This document shows, in pieces, positions 55,843 to 63,824 of a stretch of DNA of 64,000 nt. Position numbers and translations under genes: made by a program. Position 1 is the stretch's first letter; every line of letters starts with the position of its first letter. A model generated the notes under the pieces. It saw only the letters and a list, made by a program, of their open reading frames with translations. It made no database searches and had not been told where the DNA came from. Origin of the DNA: Opitutales bacterium UBA5694 (GTDB lineage: Bacteria > Verrucomicrobiota > Verrucomicrobiia > Opitutales > Opitutaceae); the NCBI GenBank assembly GCA_002420185.1, contig DIHO01000009.1:1-64000 (forward strand), written 5' to 3'.

Positions 55843-56015
55843 ATCTTTACTTTATGCTTACGAAACGTCATCACCTCACTCTTTTTCCTCCTGTGTGCCG
55901 CTTGGATGGGGACAAACTGGATCAAATCAGTCATTTGCCGTTTTTTGCATTCCTTTTCCTTTGAGACCATCGAAATCACCAATATACCTAAACATCAACA
56001 ACTTGCTAAACTAAA
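55843..56015. other. secY-rpsM spacer without adk/map/infA/rpmJ
   Basis: 173 bases. In most bacteria adk, map, infA and rpmJ occupy some of this position. None is recognisable in any frame; a 36-codon frame from 55855 has no family features. The last ~30 bases are an A/C-rich leader before rpsM without a ribosome binding site. Confidence 0.6.
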
Positions 56016-56387
56016 ATGCCACGTATTCTAGGCGTCGACATTCCAAATAATAAGAAACTCGCATATTCGCTCCGCTACATCTTCGGAATCGGGCCTAAGC
56101 GTGCCGATATTATTTTAGAGCAAACGGGTCTTGATCCCGACATGCGGGCTAAGGAGTTGGATGAAGAGCAGATCAACGTCATAATGTCGAAGATCAGCGA
56201 GCTCAACTACCTGGTAGAGGGCGATTTACGTCGCGATTATGCGGCCAACATGAAACGCCTTCAGGCTATCAATTGCTATCGTGGCCTCCGCCACCGTAGG
56301 GGTCTTCCAGTAAGAGGGCAACGCACCAAGACAAACGCTCGTACACGCAAAGGTAAGACAGCCAGTGTTGGTGGTCTCCGCAAGTAA
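56016..56387 (+). CDS. rpsM: 30S ribosomal protein S13
   Basis: 123 residues. PRILGVDIPNNKKLAYSLRYIFGIGPKRADIILEQTGLDP, and the C-terminal CYRGLRHRRGLPVRGQRTKTNARTRKGK tail that contacts tRNA. It forms bridges between the subunits in the head. It starts the alpha-type set rpsM-rpsK-rpsD-rpoA-rplQ. Confidence 0.98.
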   Translation: MPRILGVDIPNNKKLAYSLRYIFGIGPKRADIILEQTGLDPDMRAKELDEEQINVIMSKISELNYLVEGDLRRDYAANMKRLQAINCYRGLRHRRGLPVRGQRTKTNARTRKGKTASVGGLRK

Positions 56388-56406
56388 TTTTTGAAAGCGA
56401 ATTAAA

Positions 56407-57018
56407 ATGGCTGAAGAAGAAGTTCAACCCGAAGAGGAAAAGAAGGTAGCGAAGGCTCCGGAAGCGGAAGTGCCCGTGGAGGAAAATGCGGTGCCATCCT
56501 CAAAAAAAGAAACCCCCAAAGAGACTGCGGAGGTGGCTGAGGAAGGCGAAGAGGTTCCCAAGGAAGAGGAGGAACTTGCTCCAGGTGGCGTGAAAAAGCA
56601 GCCAACTGCTCAGGATTTGCTCAAGGAAGAAATTGGAGAGCTCAAAATTCGCAAAGCGAAGGGTAGTAAGAATGTTACTACTGGAATCGCCAAAGTGAGT
56701 GCAACTTTCAATAATACCATCGTTACGATTACAGATACCAAAGGTAATACCATTTCGTGGGCGAGTGCGGGTAAGATGAATTTTCGAGGATCACGCAAGT
56801 CTACCGCATACGCGGCTCAGGTCGTTACGCAAAACGCGGCGAAAGCAGCAATGTCTCATGGGCTGAAGGAAGTGATCATTCACGTTAAAGGTCCGGGAAT
56901 GGGTCGCGATTCTGCAATTCGAGCGTTCCAATCACTCGGCCTTGAAATCGCTTCTATCGTGGATACCACTCCGATTCCTCATAATGGGTGTCGACCGCCA
57001 AAGCGCCGACGTGTTTAG
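56407..57018 (+). CDS. rpsK: 30S ribosomal protein S11 with ~80-residue acidic N-terminal extension
   Basis: 203 residues, whereas S11 is normally about 128. The S11 core starts around residue 82 (KGSKNVTTGIAKVSATFNNTIVTITD) and is complete to the end (HNGCRPPKRRRV), with the conserved GRDSAIRAFQSLGL. The N-terminal extension is Glu/Lys/Pro/Val-rich (MAEEEVQPEEEKKVAKAPEA...) and lacks structure. The extension is in frame with no better internal start near the core, so it appears real. S11 sits on the platform and touches the mRNA E-site region. Confidence 0.96.
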   Translation: MAEEEVQPEEEKKVAKAPEAEVPVEENAVPSSKKETPKETAEVAEEGEEVPKEEEELAPGGVKKQPTAQDLLKEEIGELKIRKAKGSKNVTTGIAKVSATFNNTIVTITDTKGNTISWASAGKMNFRGSRKSTAYAAQVVTQNAAKAAMSHGLKEVIIHVKGPGMGRDSAIRAFQSLGLEIASIVDTTPIPHNGCRPPKRRRV

Positions 57019-57065
57019 TGACCGAATCGGCGAATTTTAATTTATTAACTTCATATACAAGATCC

Positions 57066-57677
57066 ATGGCTCGCTACACCGGTCCAACAGTCAAAATCAG
57101 CAGACGTTTTGGTCAGCCTATTTTCGGCAACCACAAATCATTGGAGAAGCGTGCTTATCCTCCAGGTCAGCACGGTCCTCGCCTTCGCCGTAAACAATCT
57201 GAGTACTCGATCGGTTTAAGCGAAAAGCAAAAGCTTCGTTTCATGTATGGCCTGATGGAAAAGCAGTTCCGCCGCACGTTCGATCGTGCAAAAGGACAAC
57301 GAGGTGTAACGGGTACTATCTTTCTTCAACTTTTGGAAACGCGTTTAGACAGCGTGGTTTACTTGCTCGGCTACACGAAATCTCGCCAAGCAGCCCGACA
57401 GTTCGTAAACCACGGTCATATTCGTGTTAACGGGCAGAAAGTAGATATTCCAAGCTTTCAAGTGAAGCCAGGAGACGAGGTTGAGGTTCGCAACGGAACA
57501 TCTTCCCGCCAGTTGGCGACTCGTAATTTGGAAGCAACTCGTCTTCGTAATGTGCCGGACTGGATGACTCGCAATGATGAGGCGTTCAGGGGTGTAGTAA
57601 GTCGCCTTCCAGCTCGAGAAGAAATGGAACCAGCCATCAATGAACAGCTCATTGTAGAATTCTACAGTCGCTTCTAA
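57066..57677 (+). CDS. rpsD: 30S ribosomal protein S4
   Basis: 203 residues: ARYTGPTVKISRRFGQPIFGNHKSLEKRAYPPGQHGPR... LETRLDSVVYLLGYTKSRQAARQFVNHGHIRVNGQKVDIPSF (S4 RNA-binding domain). The N-terminus lacks the zinc-binding CxxC motif. It is a primary 16S binder and the usual repressor of the alpha operon. The start is fixed at 57066 by homology. Confidence 0.98.
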   Translation: MARYTGPTVKISRRFGQPIFGNHKSLEKRAYPPGQHGPRLRRKQSEYSIGLSEKQKLRFMYGLMEKQFRRTFDRAKGQRGVTGTIFLQLLETRLDSVVYLLGYTKSRQAARQFVNHGHIRVNGQKVDIPSFQVKPGDEVEVRNGTSSRQLATRNLEATRLRNVPDWMTRNDEAFRGVVSRLPAREEMEPAINEQLIVEFYSRF

Positions 57678-57739
57678 TCACTTTTTAAGTACCAGTTTCT
57701 CACTAATCCCGCTAAGCCGTACTCAGACCATACCGCGAA

Positions 57740-58741
57740 ATGCCAAAACGTATCGGAAAGTTCGAACTCCCTAATCGTCTCGTAAAAGTTGAGGAAGGTT
57801 CCTCGACTACATATGCCAAGTTTATTGCCGAGCCCTTCGAGGCTGGATATGGTCATACCATTGGTAATTCCTTGAGACGTGTATTGTTAAGCTCTATAGA
57901 AGGAGCGGGCATCACATCCATTAAGATTGATGGCGTTAGCCACGAATTTCAGAGCGTTGATGGAATTGTCGAAGACGTAACCGACATCGTTTTGAATCTA
58001 AAGCGGATTTTGCTGATCTGTCATAATCGGGAAGGAGCGAAGTTGATGATCAACGTCAACCGCTCAGGCCCAATTACCGCTGCCGATATTCAAGCTGATC
58101 ATAATGTAGAGATCGTAAATCCCGACCAAGTCATTTGTACTTTGGATCGCGAAATGCAATTCACTGCTGAGCTTGAAATCGGAGTAGGACGGGGTTATTG
58201 TCCAGGGGAAGAAAACAAGAATGAGGAACAACCAATTGGCGTAATCCCAATTGATACGCTGTACAGTCCCGTTAGTCTTGTGAAGTATTCGGTCGAAGCG
58301 ACTCGTGTGGGACAGATCACTGACTACGACAAGTTGATCTTAGAAATTTGGACAGATGGACGAATGACTCCAGATGACGCGCTCAAACAGTCAGGAGCCA
58401 TCCTCAAGCATCACCTCGATGTGTTCGACAATGTGTCAGACGAGAATTACGAATTCGAAGACGAGGGAGCAGAAGTAAGCGAAGAGCAGAACAAGCTCCG
58501 TAAGCTCCTTAACATGAGTGTCAATGAGATCGAGCTCTCGGTTCGTGCCGCAAATTGCTTGAACAACGCGAACATTACAACGGTAGGCGAGCTTGCCATG
58601 AAGAGTGAGCAGGAAATGCTCAAGTACCGTAACTTCGGAAAGAAATCTCTAAACGAAATTAAAGATAAACTAGAATCGCTCGGCCTTTCTTTAGGCATGA
58701 AATTCGACGAGCGCCTTCTTGATATGAAGAAGGAGCTATAA
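57740..58741 (+). CDS. rpoA: RNA polymerase alpha subunit
   Basis: 333 residues. The N-terminal assembly domain (FIAEPFEAGYGHTIGNSLRRVLLSSIEGAGITSIKIDGVSHEFQSVDGIVEDV) is followed by a flexible acidic linker near residues 235-255. The C-terminal domain contacts UP elements and activators (LNMSVNEIELSVRAANCLNNANITTVGELAMKSEQEMLKYRNFGKKSLNEIKDKLESLGL). It completes the core polymerase set with rpoB and rpoC. No clear ribosome binding site. Confidence 0.98.
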   Translation: MPKRIGKFELPNRLVKVEEGSSTTYAKFIAEPFEAGYGHTIGNSLRRVLLSSIEGAGITSIKIDGVSHEFQSVDGIVEDVTDIVLNLKRILLICHNREGAKLMINVNRSGPITAADIQADHNVEIVNPDQVICTLDREMQFTAELEIGVGRGYCPGEENKNEEQPIGVIPIDTLYSPVSLVKYSVEATRVGQITDYDKLILEIWTDGRMTPDDALKQSGAILKHHLDVFDNVSDENYEFEDEGAEVSEEQNKLRKLLNMSVNEIELSVRAANCLNNANITTVGELAMKSEQEMLKYRNFGKKSLNEIKDKLESLGLSLGMKFDERLLDMKKEL

Positions 58742-58779
58742 TCGTAAAGGGTTACAACTTAAGGAAAATTATTTAGGCC

Positions 58780-59409
58780 ATGCGTCACCGCAAGCATAGC
58801 AATCAACTGGGAGTCAAGAAGGAGCATCGTGAAGCTCTTCTAGCTAATCTTTCAAATGCTCTCATCACTCATGGGAAGATAAAGACGACTCTAAAGAAAG
58901 CGAAGGCACTCCGCCCCTTCGTGGAAAAAGTGATTACGCTTGCGAAGAAAGGAAGCCTTCACAATCGGCGTTTAGCTATTGCACGGGTTCGCGACACCGG
59001 TGTGGTGCACGAGCTCTTTGAAGAGAAAGTCGAGCAATTCCGTGACCGAAATGGTGGGTACACCCGTATCTACAAGCTGGGCCCGCGCCGTGGAGACGCG
59101 GCAGAAATGGCTCTAATCGAACTCATCGATGGGGACGACGAAGGTTACGGTAAAAAGAGTAAACCAAAGTCAAAAGCGAAAAAAAAATCGATAGTTGCAG
59201 TCGAGGAAACTGAAGTGACTGAGAAAACGGCGGTTGCGGAGGAGAATGACGGTGCTGCCGAGGAAGATTCGGTAGCGGAAGAGAATTCTGTTGTTGCGGA
59301 GGAAGCGTTGGCTTCGGAAGTCACCGATGAAGTGGTTGGGGAGACCAAGGCGGATACCTCGGATGATGTCGAAGGAGGAGAGGAAGGTGAAGGAGAGAAA
59401 AAGGGCTGA
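58780..59409 (+). CDS. rplQ: 50S ribosomal protein L17 with long acidic C-terminal extension
   Basis: 209 residues; L17 is normally about 115-130. The body is residues 1-118 (MRHRKHSNQLGVKKEHREALLANLSNALITHGKIKTTLKKAKALRPFVEKVITLAKKG... YTRIYKLGPRRGDAAEMALIELI). A KKSKPKSKAKKKS basic patch and ~75 residues very rich in Glu/Val/Ala/Asp (VEETEVTEKTAVAEENDG...) follow. L17 sits near the exit tunnel, so the acidic tail would be at the ribosome surface. It ends the ribosomal run. Confidence 0.96.
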   Translation: MRHRKHSNQLGVKKEHREALLANLSNALITHGKIKTTLKKAKALRPFVEKVITLAKKGSLHNRRLAIARVRDTGVVHELFEEKVEQFRDRNGGYTRIYKLGPRRGDAAEMALIELIDGDDEGYGKKSKPKSKAKKKSIVAVEETEVTEKTAVAEENDGAAEEDSVAEENSVVAEEALASEVTDEVVGETKADTSDDVEGGEEGEGEKKG

Positions 59410-59439
59410 CTCCTTCTCTTCAATCACTTTAGTTTATGG

Positions 59440-59474
59440 TGCGTTTTTCGATTTGAGGAACGCATTTTATATTT
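59440..59474 (+). terminator. weak terminator after rplQ
   Basis: TGCGTT (59440-59445) pairs with AACGCA (59459-59464), followed by TTTTATATTT. It is AT-rich and short, but it lies at the end of the long ribosomal operon, 30 bases after the rplQ stop. Confidence 0.4.
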
Positions 59475-59483
59475 GAAGTTGGT

Positions 59484-59717
59484 ATGCAAGCGTTAACCTT
59501 TTTGTTGATAGTCTACTCTGGATCGGCTTTAGTTGGGTTATCTCTTCTCTGGTTTTTCTACGATGGGAGAGACAAGTGTAGTTTTGAGGCGAACCGCCGA
59601 CGAAAGGTCTTTCATTGTGTTAGATGTGGTAATCTGTACTCTGTAAGAAAAGGTGATGTTTCCACTGGTGAACCATGTCCGGAATGCGAGTACAATAATT
59701 ACGAACTTTCGTTCTAG
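59484..59717 (+). CDS. small membrane protein with zinc-ribbon-like domain
   Basis: 77 residues. An N-terminal membrane helix (LTFLLIVYSGSALVGLSLLWFFYDG) is followed by basic residues and a four-cysteine ribbon (CVRCGNLYSVRKGDVSTGEPCPEC, with CxxC pairs ~45 and ~66). The cytoplasmic ribbon probably binds zinc. I do not recognise the family. It follows rplQ after ~75 bases on the same strand. A 350-base gap precedes guaA. Confidence 0.6.
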   Translation: MQALTFLLIVYSGSALVGLSLLWFFYDGRDKCSFEANRRRKVFHCVRCGNLYSVRKGDVSTGEPCPECEYNNYELSF

Positions 59718-60070
59718 GCTTCAATCGGCGTAAACACTCCTTGAATTCGGAAGTTTGATAGGGATCGAATCCAGCGTTGTTGGCTATTTTATCTTACGTT
59801 CAATCGTCTAAAGGTCGAGGTGGGGTTGTATCCGGGCAGAGGGGATAAGGGTGGCTCAGAAAGATGACTCGAACCAGTAGGTTGTCTGCTCTTTTTAGAA
59901 TCCACGGATCATGAAAAAGAGCCTTCTTTGGCGCCCGGTCTTGATTCTTACATTTTCTACAACATTGATCCGTCTCTTCCGAAGAATGCGAATTCTGGAC
60001 AATCTGGCGGATTACGGGGTTTTCTTGAGCAACGAGGTCAAACCATTCGTTTAGTGAATTCCCTTTAAAA
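59718..60070. other. gene-poor gap upstream of guaA
   Basis: About 350 bases. Small frames exist on both strands (a 47-codon plus-strand frame at 59911-60054 and a 93-codon minus-strand frame at 59800-60081), but neither shows a convincing start or family motif. The guaA promoter should be in the last 100 bases. Confidence 0.4.
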
Positions 60071-60118
60071 GTGAGTGACACTGCTGGCGATCAAGTGGTT
60101 AAATCAACTTCTTTCTAT

Positions 60119-61660
60119 ATGAAGCATCAAACCATAGCGGTTCTAGATTTTGGATCCCAATACACTCAGGTTATAGCTCGCCGCATACGTGAATGTTCCG
60201 TCTACTCCAAGATTTATCACTACAAGGCATCGGCTAAACAGCTAAAGAAAGACAATGTCGTAGGGATTATCCTCTCGGGAGGACCGGAAAGCGTGTTGTC
60301 CAAAGGATCTCCTCGGCCTGATAAGAAGGTTTTTGAACTAGGGGTTCCCGTTCTTGGAATCTGCTATGGGGTACAGCTCTTGGCACACATGCTCGGTGGA
60401 AAAGTCGAAAAGAGCCATGCTCGCGAGTACGGACATGGGGAATTGAAAATTAAAAGAAAGGGAAGCCTTTTCCGAGGATTACCAAGCGTCTTGCGCGTAT
60501 GGAACTCTCATGGAGATCGCTTAGTGAAGCTGCCAAAAGGATTCCGGGCCGTTGCGTCTACTGAGAACTCAGGATTTGCCGGGATCGTTGATGAAAAGCG
60601 CAGGTTTCACGGTATTCAATTTCACCCAGAAGTTCACCATACGGAAGGAGGACTGAATATCCTGGAAAACTTCCTGAGAAAGATTTGCGGCTGCCGAGCG
60701 GATTGGTCGATGGCCTCTCTTGCCGAAGAATCCATCGCTAACATTCGGAAAAAAGTTGGCAAGGACCGCGTCTTGTTGGGCTTGAGCGGTGGGGTTGATT
60801 CATCTGTAGCTGCTGCCCTAATACACAAAGCCGTCGGTAGGCAGTTGACGTGTGTGTTTGTGGACAACGGGTTACTCCGCCTTAATGAGCGCGAATTGGT
60901 AGTGGATCTCTACAAGCGCCACTTCAACATGGATGTCCGGGTTGCGAGGGCTGGGAGCAAATTCCTAAAACGGCTAAAGGGTGTGTCCGATCCGGAAAGA
61001 AAACGAAAGATAATTGGGAATACGTTCGTTGAAGTTTTCCAAGATTCTCTGAAGAGGATTGGAGACTCCAGATTCCTTGCCCAAGGTACACTCTACCCAG
61101 ATGTTATCGAAAGCGTGTCGATAGATGGCAATCCGGCTGCCACGATCAAGAGCCATCACAATGTTGGCGGCTTGCCTAAAAATATGAAATTTGAGCTTCT
61201 TGAGCCCTTGCGCCAGTTGTTCAAAGACGAGGTTCGTGCTTTAGGAGCTGAGTTGGGATTGCCGAAAGAGGTCGTTTGGCGCCAACCGTTCCCGGGTCCC
61301 GGACTGGGGGTTCGAGTGTTGGGTAGCATATCCAGGCACAAGCTTGACGTTCTACGGAAAGCGGATGCGATACTGCATGAAGAGATGATGGCGTCGGATC
61401 TCTATTTTAAAGTGTGGCAGTCTTTCTGTGTATTCCTGCCTGTTCGCACCGTGGGTGTGATGGGGGATGAGCGCACCTATGAAAATGTGATTGCGGTGAG
61501 AGTGGTTGAGAGCAAAGACGCGATGACTGCCGATTGGGTGAGGGTGCCTTACGAAGTGCTTCAGCGGGTTTCTAACCGAATTATTAACGAAGTTTCTGGC
61601 GTGAATCGTGTAGTTTACGACATAAGTTCCAAACCTCCTGGAACAATTGAATGGGAATAG
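60119..61660 (+). CDS. guaA: GMP synthase (glutamine-hydrolysing)
   Basis: About 513 residues from ATG 60119 (GTG at 60071 would add 16). The N-terminal class I glutaminase domain has VLDFGSQYTQVIARRIRE, ILSGGPESV, LGICYG with the nucleophilic Cys near residue 82, and FHPEVHHTEGG with the catalytic His/Glu. The ATP-pyrophosphatase domain has GLSGGVDSSVAA (P-loop) near residue 222, and the C-terminal dimerisation domain ends NRVVYDISSKPPGTIEWE. It makes GMP from XMP. The 513-residue length matches most homologues. guaB is not adjacent. Confidence 0.98.
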   Translation: MKHQTIAVLDFGSQYTQVIARRIRECSVYSKIYHYKASAKQLKKDNVVGIILSGGPESVLSKGSPRPDKKVFELGVPVLGICYGVQLLAHMLGGKVEKSHAREYGHGELKIKRKGSLFRGLPSVLRVWNSHGDRLVKLPKGFRAVASTENSGFAGIVDEKRRFHGIQFHPEVHHTEGGLNILENFLRKICGCRADWSMASLAEESIANIRKKVGKDRVLLGLSGGVDSSVAAALIHKAVGRQLTCVFVDNGLLRLNERELVVDLYKRHFNMDVRVARAGSKFLKRLKGVSDPERKRKIIGNTFVEVFQDSLKRIGDSRFLAQGTLYPDVIESVSIDGNPAATIKSHHNVGGLPKNMKFELLEPLRQLFKDEVRALGAELGLPKEVVWRQPFPGPGLGVRVLGSISRHKLDVLRKADAILHEEMMASDLYFKVWQSFCVFLPVRTVGVMGDERTYENVIAVRVVESKDAMTADWVRVPYEVLQRVSNRIINEVSGVNRVVYDISSKPPGTIEWE

Positions 61661-61690
61661 GCGTCAGTTTGAGACTCTTACAATATCACT

Positions 61691-62437
61691 ATGAAAACTA
61701 AACGATTAACCCTGGCCGCTCTCGCGGCTTCTATCCTGTTAAGCTCAATAGCGTTCGGAGCTGAATCCGATGAAGAAATCATCGAAGAAACGATCAAATT
61801 GGCACGGTCTTATTTAGGTGACAGTAACCAGTTGGACTCGATTACCAGTATTCATTACAAAGGCTCTCTGCTCTATAGCTCGGGGGATTTGGGTACGATA
61901 GAGATGGTCTACCAGAAACCCATGAAGCAGCGTATGGTCGCGGTGATCGGAGACAGGAAAGAGATATCGGTTTTAAACAACTCAGAAGGCTGGACCACTT
62001 TCGAAAGAGTTATTGATTCAGTCCCTCTGAGTATGGAGATATTTGACCCGATCCGAATTCTTATCATGCAGGCGAGCGTTCGGGAGGCTTTTGGCTTTTT
62101 CAAGAAGCCGAACGTCCGCAATGGAGAAATCATCTACGAAGGCAAGGAGATGGTCAAAGGCCATGAATGTATCGTTTTGACTTATCATCATGGAGACGGA
62201 ATTGCCTTTCAGCGCTATATCGACGCGGAAACAGGGCAAGTTCGCAGAACCCTCGATAGTAAAGGTGTGGAGTACTTCGAAGAAGGTGAAATAGTGGTAG
62301 AAGGAATCCGCTTTCCCAAGAAGATGGTGAGCACGTTCTCAACTGCCATTGGAAGCCAGACTATGGAATTTGCATACACGTCAGTGAAGATAAACAAGAA
62401 TCTGCCTGAATCGGATTTCATAATGCCTCTGCCATAG
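61691..62437 (+). CDS. periplasmic LolA-like / outer-membrane lipoprotein-sorting-like protein
   Basis: 248 residues with a signal peptide (LTLAALAASILLSSIAFGA then Glu). The mature part alternates beta-strands in the style of LolA/LolB-type outer-membrane lipoprotein-sorting proteins: ITSIHYKGSLLYSS, MVYQKPMKQRMVAVIGDRKEISVLNNSEGW, IVLTYHHGDGIAFQRYIDAETGQVRR and SDFIMPLP at the end. The function is probably binding of a lipid-like ligand in the periplasm; this is inference. It follows guaA after 30 bases and precedes hisD, so it may be co-transcribed with guaA. Confidence 0.7.
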   Translation: MKTKRLTLAALAASILLSSIAFGAESDEEIIEETIKLARSYLGDSNQLDSITSIHYKGSLLYSSGDLGTIEMVYQKPMKQRMVAVIGDRKEISVLNNSEGWTTFERVIDSVPLSMEIFDPIRILIMQASVREAFGFFKKPNVRNGEIIYEGKEMVKGHECIVLTYHHGDGIAFQRYIDAETGQVRRTLDSKGVEYFEEGEIVVEGIRFPKKMVSTFSTAIGSQTMEFAYTSVKINKNLPESDFIMPLP

Positions 62438-62445
62438 GATTCGTT

Positions 62446-62507
62446 CGTGCTTGGAGATTCCTTTAGGGATTGATACTTTAAAATTACATTTATCTTTGCC
62501 AAGCACG
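62446..62507 (+). promoter_or_regulatory. inverted repeat upstream of hisD
   Basis: CGTGCTTGG at 62446-62454 is perfectly complementary to CCAAGCACG at 62499-62507, enclosing 44 AT-rich bases, just upstream of hisD. It could form a long-range hairpin or be a pair of half-sites for a regulator. TTGATA at 62470 within it is a possible -35 element, without a convincing -10. No attenuator peptide rich in His is visible. Confidence 0.3.
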
Positions 62508-62531
62508 TGAGGCTCTTCCATTAGTGGCGGG

Positions 62532-63824
62532 ATGGCAGATTTGGCATATCGTTCACGCGGCTTTCAGGAGAGGTTGGCAACTTTCTGCGAGACCGCAGCA
62601 GTCCCACAGCATATAGTCGATACTGTCTCCAAGATCCTCGCGGATATTAGGGGCAAGGGTGACAAAGGAATTGCGGCTACGATGCGGCGCATTGACGGGC
62701 TCCGTTTGAAGCCTTCCCAATTCCGAATCTCCGAGTCAGAGTTGGTAGGTTCTGTCAGAAAATTGGAGAAATGGAAGCTCAAAGCTATCAAAGAGTCGAT
62801 AGCTACCGTATCAGATTTTCACCGCCATGCACTCCCCCAATCCTGGACTGCTAAGAACAAACATGGGGCCACAATAGGGGAACGATTTTATCCGTTGGAT
62901 CGTGTGGGGCTCTACATTCCTACGGATCTAGCATCTACCGCGATAATGACTGGAGCGCTAGCGAGATTGGCCAAGGTACCGGAATTGGTAGCTTTTACGC
63001 CCTGTGGAAAAGATGGATCGGTCAATCCAGCCGTACTCGCCTCTCTAAAGCTTTGCGGCATCAAGGAAGCCTATCGGATTGGAGGAGTGTCTGCTATAGG
63101 AACGATGGCCTATGGGACGGAAACGATTAAGTCGGTATCCAAAGTGTTCGGACCAGGAAATGCCTTTACCGTTGAGGCTAAACGTCAGGTTTATGGGACC
63201 ATCGGCGTTGATCTGCTTCCAGGTCCGAGCGAAGTGCTGGTAATAGCGGATGATTCTGCCAACCCTCGATTTGTGGCAGCCGATTTGCTTGCCCAAGCAG
63301 AGCATGGTTCGGGTAGGGAAAAGATTTTTTTAGTAAGCCTCTCGAAGGGGGTAGCTACTCGAATTAGGGCTGAAATAAAAATACAGATGAAGGAACTTAC
63401 CCGCACGAAGCTGATTCGAACGGTGTTGAGGGAAGGGTTCTTATCGGTTGTCGTAGATACGTACGAAGAAGCAGCGAAGGTCGCAAATTTTGTGGCGCCC
63501 GAGCACATGGAACTAGAGGTCCAGTCAGATAAATTGGTATATCTTACCAAAGCGATAAAAACGGCGGGAGCCATCATGCAAGGTGGCTGGTCGGCGACCG
63601 CCCTTGGAGATTTTGTCGCGGGTCCAAGCCACGAGTTGCCCACGGGAAGATCGGGAAAGTATTCTAGTGGCTTGCAGGGGATCGACTTTTTTCGGCGCTC
63701 CAGTTTAATTCGGTACTCCGAAAGTGCCCTGAAAAAGGCGGCTCCAGCAGCAGAGGCTTTTGCCAAAATGGAGGGTCTGGATGGGCATGGCCGCTCCGTT
63801 TCGATTAGATTGGAGAAGCGATGA
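62532..63824 (+). CDS. hisD: histidinol dehydrogenase
   Basis: 430 residues, full length. Family marks are ERFYPLDRVGLYIPTDLASTAIMTGALA, FGPGNAFTVEAKRQVYGTIGVDLLPGPSEVLVIAD, AEHGSGREKIFL (zinc/base region), FVAPEHMELEV and GPSHELPTGRSGKYSSGLQGIDFFRRSS. It oxidises histidinol to histidine in two steps. The start is placed at ATG 62532. It overlaps the next gene by four bases (ATGA), giving a hisD-hisC operon. Confidence 0.97.
   Translation: MADLAYRSRGFQERLATFCETAAVPQHIVDTVSKILADIRGKGDKGIAATMRRIDGLRLKPSQFRISESELVGSVRKLEKWKLKAIKESIATVSDFHRHALPQSWTAKNKHGATIGERFYPLDRVGLYIPTDLASTAIMTGALARLAKVPELVAFTPCGKDGSVNPAVLASLKLCGIKEAYRIGGVSAIGTMAYGTETIKSVSKVFGPGNAFTVEAKRQVYGTIGVDLLPGPSEVLVIADDSANPRFVAADLLAQAEHGSGREKIFLVSLSKGVATRIRAEIKIQMKELTRTKLIRTVLREGFLSVVVDTYEEAAKVANFVAPEHMELEVQSDKLVYLTKAIKTAGAIMQGGWSATALGDFVAGPSHELPTGRSGKYSSGLQGIDFFRRSSLIRYSESALKKAAPAAEAFAKMEGLDGHGRSVSIRLEKR

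Noticed and set aside
55855..55965. 36-codon frame between secY and rpsM
   Set aside because: Not rpmJ or infA by sequence; no cysteine pattern of L36; likely chance.
59911..60054. 47-codon plus-strand frame starting MKKSLLWRPVLI
   Set aside because: Signal-like start but very short and without ribosome binding site or known relatives; listed only as part of the gap.
59800..60081. 93-codon minus-strand frame upstream of guaA
   Set aside because: No family motif, no ribosome binding site, overlaps one possible guaA start and ends in a Pro-rich tail; probably a chance frame.
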